Source of the DNA: Blasia pusilla
Taxonomy: Eukaryota > Marchantiophyta > Marchantiopsida > Blasiales
Length of the DNA stretch: 64,000 nucleotides
Assembly (NCBI GenBank): GCA_050084515.1
Contig: CM114271.1
Location: 39,928,001 to 39,992,000, forward strand
Reading direction: 5' to 3'
In this document: piece by piece, positions 57,770-64,000 of the stretch
Layout of the letters: each line of letters opens with the position of its first letter
How positions within the stretch are numbered: position 1 is the first letter of the stretch
Notes under the pieces: generated by a model
The model's input: only the letters and a program-made list of their open reading frames with translations
What the model was told of the DNA's origin: nothing
The model's database searches: none
Translations under genes and position numbers: made by a program

Positions 57770-60700
57770 CCTGGTGATGCCCGAGGGTCGGAATGGGAAT
57801 AGTCCGTAGGGCATAATAACAAGATACCCAGTGAGAGATACTCGTGGGAATCTCCCGGTAATCATTGGCTCAAAAGTGAAGGCAGCGATTTTGGGCGGGG
57901 ACGGCGGGAGGCATGGACGGGGACGGCGGGAGGAAGGACGGAGGGCGTAGGGGACGAAAAGAGACGTGCTACATGTCGAAACGGAGAGCGTGACGAGAGC
58001 TTTGTTTTGATCCGGACCTTGCTGCATGGCGTGAAGTATTTTTATTTTTATTCATCTTTTTAGAATTCGGTTCATATTAGGGTTCCAAATGTGAATATTA
58101 GGGCTTAGCTTATTGTCATTTGGAGAAATTTCCCAAGGTAACGTCCTCTATTCACCCACCCTTCCCCTCCTTTCCCAAGTCCTTTCTTGTTTGTCGTATT
58201 TGTCGTATGTGCTTCTCATTTTGGTTCGATTCACATTTGTATTTATTACCCCTCCCGTACATACACTTTTCTTCTCATCTATTTTATCTCGAAGGGCCCA
58301 TGATCTTTTCACACTCTTAGCAACTCTACGTATTCATGAGTTTATTTTTGGGAGGGGTTGGGACTAGAAGTCCTAGGTGATGTCGGTAGGTGAGAGTTTA
58401 TGTTAGAGGGAGCATTACGTGGGACGGGAAGAGAGTGGTTTGCCGGGGACCGCTGTTCGAATGGGGATGATAGGACTCTATTGACAGGGGATTTTCGCAA
58501 GATTTTATTGGAGGGGGCCATGTCCTCTTCTTGGTGAGTTGCATCCATGCCTCGACCCGCATCGGCTCCCCGTGTGGGGACCCGTGGGTCGTCTAGTCGG
58601 GATACTAAATGCCCATGTTGTCCTGAATTCTTCACTCGTTCAGAATTCGGAACCACTTAGCGGCTAAACATCCCGACTTTGATAGATTTGGATGGGTGGT
58701 CCCTCCCCGCCGACCATGGATGCTCTCCGGTGCTTCCCGCATCATCGCCCCCTCCTGAGGCATGGGAGTGGTTGAGGTCCCACCAGGGCAGCATTATAGA
58801 TCTCTTCGAGACCCGTTTTCCCTGCCCGAGGTTGTTTCATAGGATCCCCCATGCTATTCGGGACGACCTCCGCCACGCATTCCTCCTTCCCCTCGCTAGG
58901 ATCGCCCTTGATCCTATGGATGAGCTCTCTTGGTACCTACTACTTCTCCTTCCACGATGGTGTCTTCGTTACACTCGGGGAGACGTGCTATAACCTCATA
59001 GAGAGGTTATAGCATGTCTGAGACGCTTTCGAGGAGGTGATTGGGAGTCTCTGCAGAGTGAGTTTGTGGCATTCGCCAGAGGTAGTAGTTCACATGGTTT
59101 CCCGGCGGACGATCCTGGAGCAGCCAGGTTGCGACGATGTAGGACACTGGGGCGAGCCTATGAGTACTCGCGAGCTGCACGTGCTCTTCGCCCGATGGAC
59201 ATGGCTCCTTCTTCAGGTGTTACCATCGATGCCCTCCGGAGGCTACATCCTCGTCCAGCGGTTGACATTCCAGCTTTTGCACGTGACTTCCACCCTGACA
59301 CGGCTATATGCCTTGACCCGTCCCTCTTTGCACGGGCACTCGAACGTTCTCCGAGGATTGCGGCCGGAGGTTTGTCTGGTATGATGTACGAACACCTTCG
59401 TGATTGCTTTCCTTCCGAGGACACCGCTAGCGGCTTCTCCGAAGTTGCTTCAGGTTGCCTCTCACCTAGCTCAGGGAGAGTGCCAGCAGCAGATGGCCCA
59501 AGTATTAGGGGCGGGGCGACTTTTTGGCGTTGTCAAGGAGGGTGGTGGTATCCGTCCGATTGCCATAGGTGAGGTGCTCTTGCGGTTGGTGAGTCGTACT
59601 CTCGCTTTGCAATTCCGTGAGGCTTTCGTCACATCTGAGTCCGCATCAGTTTGGAGTTGCCACGCCAGCCGGATGTGTGACGGTTGCCTTAGGTTTGAGG
59701 GCTTGTCTAGATGTACATCCAGAGTGGGTGGTTCTCCAAGTGGACGTGGAGAACGCCTTCAACTCAGATATCTCGGGCTACTATATTTCACGAGTTGAGA
59801 GACGCGGGTGGCCCCATGGCGAGCCTCATTCCCTTTGTGCAGGCTTTCTATGGGGCCCCTTCGGCCCTCTATTTCCACCATGGTCGATTCGAGGAGGAGG
59901 TCACGGTCTTGGAGTCGCCACGGGACTCGTCGGGGTGACCCCCGGGTGGCGCGTTGTTTTTGTGGCTCATTACCGAGCGGTTCTTTCTACGGTGGAGGCT
60001 TTCCCGGGTTGCATGTTCCTTCACGCAGATGATACTCATATTGTTGGTCCCTGGAGATCTGGTTGTCCCTCGCATTCGAGCACTTTTCAGCCAGTTGGCA
60101 CGTGTCGGCCTGGCGGTGAAGGTGGGGAAGTGCAAGGCTTGGTCTCCATTAGGCCTACGTGATGATCTACATTTACCCGACGGCTTCTTGCGACCTATCG
60201 GAGGGCTTCGAGTCTTGGGAGTACCGCTCGGGAGCCAGGACTTTGTATCGACTTTCGTGGCAGCGGCTCTTACCGAGGATCTTCTCCACGTTGATGATCT
60301 TACGAGGATTGGTGACCCTCAAGTCGCCTTCGGCATTCTCTCTTCTTGTTTTGGTCGTAGACCTGGTTACCTCACTAGAACTGTCTGGACATCTAGTCAC
60401 CTTTCTTCCCTATATAGATCCTTTGATAGGAAGCTCATGTAGGTGTTTGGGGATCTTCTAGGACCCGGCTCCTTAGAGTGCCCCATGGGGGAGTTAGCTC
60501 GTAGATAGGCCTCTTGGCCGATTTCTTTTGGTGGAGTAGGTCTTCTCTCGACCGAGTTAGTGGCGCCCTCCGCTTTTTTAGGGAGTTGGGCCACAGTGGC
60601 ATCCCTCCTTTGCTCCCGATTTTTGGTTAGAGATAGACCGCTCCTTCTACACTACGTCTCCCAGGTCAAGGATGGCTCTTTCCCACTTTAGTCTTCACTC

Positions 60701-61757
60701 ACAGCTTGTAGAGATTCCCTTCGAGTTGAGGCCCGAGCCGTTCTCCCCACTTTCTCCTCCTTAGTTACCTCCGGTCAGTCTGGGCACCAATCTTCCTTGA
60801 TGGAAGCCCACTTTGAGGCAGTTTTTAGAGGCACTATGTCTGACGGGAATATCCCCATGGAGGTTAGGGCCCGTATTCGCTCTTGCTCCGGAAAGGGGGC
60901 AGGCTCATGGGTAGGGGCGCGCCCCCTTCTCCAGGCTTTCCGTATCGCACCACTTACCTATACCATAGCGATGCGGTTCCGCTTGGGCCTCCCCCAACCA
61001 TCGGTGGTTGGTTCGACACACCGCGAGTGTCGCCGAGCCTGGATCCACTTGGTGTGCATTTGGCAAGTGTCGATTGGGGTGAGAGGATAGCCACTCACGA
61101 TGCAAAGGCGGGATATCATGTTCGATGATTGCTCGGGAGAGTAGCTTCCATGTGCTGAGAGAGAGGCACTACTCCATGGGGATTCCCTCATTCGTGCCGA
61201 TCTCTACATGACACGTGAGGCCGAGGTGGTTGTGGCGGACGTGGTAGTCACAGATCCACGCGGGAGGCGGGCGAGCCCAAGTGGTGGCCCAAGGGCGAAT
61301 GCTACAAGGAGCGGCGGGCGGCGAAGAAGACACATATCTCTGATCGACTACACGAGGGACACATCTTCATCCCCTGGCCATAGAGATGTATGGGGCTATG
61401 GGGGAGAGGTTCGACTCGTTCTTATGGATCGCCCATCATCTCCACTCGAGAAATGGGTTGTCCTTAGCTCTGCGATCTCAGACAGGCGGCGGGTCTCCAT
61501 AGCGTTGCAGCGTGCCAGGCTAATGGGATTTTTGCGGCGGGCTCAGTGTGGGAGACGCCGGCGCTAGAAGCCCACTTAGTAGTAGTCATAGCTCTCTTGT
61601 TGTTGCTTTGCTATTGTCTCTGCTGTTGGTGAGTTTAAATCGTTAGGGGGAATGCCCCCTTCTTCCTTTTCTGGTCCTGTTGTGGCCTTCAGGTTTTGAC
61701 TCTTTGAGTCCCCCTCTTTTGTACTTCCGATGGGTTTTCCATCACTCGTTTTTATCG
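57770..61757 (+). mobile_element. Non-LTR retrotransposon copy 2, same orientation as copy 1
   Basis: Aligns with copy 1 over most of its length, from a G-rich 5' region through finger, RT, CCHC and endonuclease parts to the 3' hairpin (GATGGGTTTTCCATC at 61729-61743, one arm mutated). The 3' tail differs after the hairpin. Many 1-bp indels, for example in the finger (a missing G near 58633) and in the endonuclease tail. Confidence 0.85.
58605..61567 (+). pseudogene. Copy 2 ORF remnants
   Basis: Same domain order as copy 1. The RT keeps motif A (VLQVDVENAFNS, about 59729-59765) and an intact motif C, HADDTHIVG (60021-60047), which copy 1 has lost, so the two copies complement each other's evidence. 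Also GGIRPIAIGEVL (about 59548), GDPQVAFGILSSCF (60313), and the C-terminal finger and HDA..D region near 61010-61100. At least six frame changes; a short inverted duplication of AGAGGTTATAGC-type sequence interrupts it near 58985-59010. Confidence 0.75.
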
Positions 61758-61869
61758 AAGTGCATCTTCGCCTTTTCTCCCAAAGGTGGGATCGAGCATG
61801 TTCTTTCTTTCTTTCAGGTTCAGGGCCCTACTCTGTGCATGAGGGCACGCGGGGCTGACAGACGTCGTG

Positions 61870-62005
61870 AGCGGTCTGAGCAGGACTGGAGGGTTTCCGG
61901 CGCACCGTTTTCGCGTATGTATGGCCCACCGCATCGGTGGCAACCGACGACAGCATGGGACCGACGCCTCTCTAGTGACTTCCGATGGACGGTGTAGAGG
62001 TGAGA
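61870..62005 (+). repeat. Repeat D, copy 2
   Basis: Matches 51816-51965 in direct orientation. It is open in one frame (MYGPPHRWQPTTAWDRRLSS), stop TAG near 61995, so it may be a gene fragment. Copies 1 and 2 lie just outside the two ends of the non-LTR cluster. Confidence 0.8.
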
Positions 62006-63060
62006 ACTTCGAAACGATCTCAACAGTCAATAGTTTGAAGTTCGTCATGCACTTCAACGTGACGAGCAACTCGGAGAAATGACGTGTCGCTCACTGTTTA
62101 AGATTGGTTTTTCATCCCGATGTCAACAAGCGACTTCCGGGAAAGGACGTATCTTGTGTTCTCCCCGCGTGGGACTATCTACTCCAAAGTTCGACATACT
62201 TACTGCAGTTGCGCAATTGGGATCCCTGTTTTGTATTTTCGAATGTTTATGTATAGAGTTAATTGTACAAGTATTTTTTTAAAAGTGGTTTAATATTTCT
62301 GTCGAGAAATATTTTCGACAAAGATCATATGTTTCTTAGTTAAAATATCATCATAAATTTTAAGATTTTGTTTCCAAAGAGGATAAGAAAAGACGACGAG
62401 GAGAGAAATATGAAAAATGAGTGAAAGGAAAGATTGTCAACAAGCAAGACAGAAAAAAATCTGTGTTTCTTTCGGTAATCTCGTCGTAAAATATTTTTTG
62501 TTACTCAATCGTTATTGGCGGTACCCCAAGGCAGTTTGGTTTGGTTGCATGCTTTCTCTCGTCAGAATTGACGATTACTTTCCATCGGCCGACTATGCTC
62601 CAAACCTATGGAAATCCTGATGGATCGTCATTCCCTTGGGAAAGCATTTACTTAGGGCATCTATATTACCATGGGAGAGTGTCTTTTTGATTTGCAAACA
62701 CATCTATGTTTGACACATGGGGACTGGACGACAAGAAAATGTTTCACATGACATAGACAATAAGAAAAAAATTCGAACTTGTATGAAACATCATTAATCC
62801 TTTCCCTTCACAAAATTCTTCAAATACTTCTTCATTTTCCGTTCTATTTAAAATAATACACTGGTGTGATAGTTCAAGGCCGTTGTACTAAGAATGGAAT
62901 ATCGAAAAACACGGGATCTATGCTATTAAAACAGCAAAGGTAGTGAGTTGAGACCTTTAAAATAAACCTCACGTATCTCCTTATGTTTTTGGAATAATTT
63001 TTTCTGTGATACGGAAAGATTATCAGGCGAAAACTCTCTTTTCGTATAAACTAGTGTGTC
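62006..63060. other. AT-rich gene-free stretch
   Basis: No recognised gene or repeat. Confidence 0.45.
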
Positions 63061-63714
63061 ATGAAGTGCTTAGCGATGAATCTCCTCACGAAAAATCGGA
63101 GGCATTTTTCTCTGCTGGTTATGCGCCGGGCGGGTGATGACGAGTCGTAGCGGTGAAACCACGAGGCATACCGCTCGCAGTAAGCTTTCGGCCAAACGCA
63201 AACGACCCCATGACAGCTTCAACCCCACGCGGGCGGAAAACGTAGTCGGGAAACGACAGAGCCGGATCGGAAGAAAGAAGAGGAGGGGAAGAGCGGTAAG
63301 AACTGAACTCCGCTCCGCAGTGCCATGAAACTTGGGCGATGACTTTTGTGCGTCACGGTTGGGTGGTGGGGTGGGACCTCGTGGTTTCTTTTGGCGGAGC
63401 AGGTGCGGCGGGCGGGTCGGCTGAAGTGGGACGGGGTCAGGGCAGGAAGATGCTGAGGCAAGTTGAGCGGTACAGTCCAGTAGGAGACGGAAAGTCCTGC
63501 GGATCCTGCCGCGTTGCGTTGCCTTTAATACTCGACTCCGTAGCTGACAGCGCAACACGAACTGCTCGAGCTTCGTCGGTAGCATATGTCACTGTCTGGA
63601 ATATCGCCCTCGAGGTCCATTTATACCACCCGTGCCCTTGTGGAGGCTGTCTGTCTACTCAGCGATCAGCCTGGCAGGCTCGCCTTCCTCCCCACGTTTC
63701 TGTTCGCCACATCC
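63061..63714. other. GC-rich flank, probable promoter or exon region
   Basis: GC content rises sharply again. Overlapping open frames on both strands (63070-63585 minus, 63339-63989 plus) cannot be told apart. Likely the edge of a host gene that continues beyond the window. Confidence 0.3.
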
Positions 63715-63993
63715 TCACAACTCGCACGAACCGAACGATCGGTCGAGCTTGTGAGCGATCTTATGCTCGACATACCGCGCGGAGCTCTCGTCTACTAAAT
63801 TGTGTACACCATCTGCACTCCGCTCGTGCGAGGGTGATCTGTTCGCCGGGGTCGCTGAGCTCTGAGGCTCCGGATCGGCCTTCTCTTGCGCAATCAGGAA
63901 CGCCGAGAAGGATTTCACAGGGCTCAGCGATATTCGGGAGTCGTCCTCCTGTGAGTTTGAAGACGCATCTCGTTTTCGGTCGAGAGTAGGCAT
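63715..63993 (-). CDS. Possible small or first-exon coding frame, unknown product
   Basis: ATG at 63993, 92 codons, stop at 63715-63717. Starts MPTLDRKRDASSNSQEDDSR; rich in Ser, Asp, Glu and Pro, with SPVKSFSAFL near residue 24. Composition is like that of disordered plant proteins. A donor-like GGTGTA near residue 62 could end a first exon. Not recognised; may continue in either direction. Confidence 0.3.
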   Translation of the reverse strand: MPTLDRKRDASSNSQEDDSRISLSPVKSFSAFLIAQEKADPEPQSSATPANRSPSHERSADGVHNLVDESSARYVEHKIAHKLDRSFGSCEL

Positions 63994-64000
63994 GCAGATA

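Overview
The window is nuclear DNA of a land plant, most likely an early-diverging one such as a liverwort or moss. The evidence is an intronless chloroplast plastocyanin precursor of bryophyte/green-algal type, a plant-type polyubiquitin gene, GT-AG introns, and a dense background of decayed plant-type transposable elements. I cannot name the species from sequence alone.

Only about 6 to 8 kb looks like host genes. From left to right: a three-exon minus-strand gene for a long disordered, probably N-myristoylated protein (438-3843); a plus-strand plastocyanin gene with visible CCAAT, TATA and poly(A) signals (20364-21213); and a minus-strand six-unit polyubiquitin gene (24673-26046). Possible weak genes lie at 48086-48333, 49372-49692 and 63715-63993.

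The rest is transposon territory. 7.0-10.3 kb holds an integrase relic of a Ty3/gypsy element, one of its LTRs, and a Helitron/PIF1-type helicase relic. 11.2-15.6 kb holds three roughly 1-kb solo LTRs of another family; one is nested inside another with a perfect 5-bp target duplication and one lies in inverted orientation with its own perfect duplication. 16.2-17.2 and 33.9-34.9 kb are two direct copies of a 1-kb repeat with a TATA box and a B3-domain-like coding remnant. 26.6-33.8 kb is a large minus-strand autonomous-type Helitron (zinc-finger/Rep with HUH and two-tyrosine motifs, then a PIF1 helicase) whose exons are separated by AT-rich introns. 35.5-44.7 kb carries two degraded minus-strand gypsy elements joined by an inverted reverse-transcriptase fragment. 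47.0-47.5 kb is a tandem miniature Helitron whose empty site survives at 35147/35148. 49.7-50.2 kb has two SINE-like units. 52.1-61.8 kb has three copies of a non-LTR retrotransposon with a C2H2 finger, a reverse transcriptase and a C-terminal CCHC plus restriction-like endonuclease region, an R2-like layout not typical of plant LINEs.

The elements share a decay signature: many CAG codons have become TAG and many CG sites TG/CA, consistent with cytosine methylation followed by deamination. The host genes keep normal codon use and higher GC. Coordinates of decayed elements are approximate unless a terminus or target duplication is stated.
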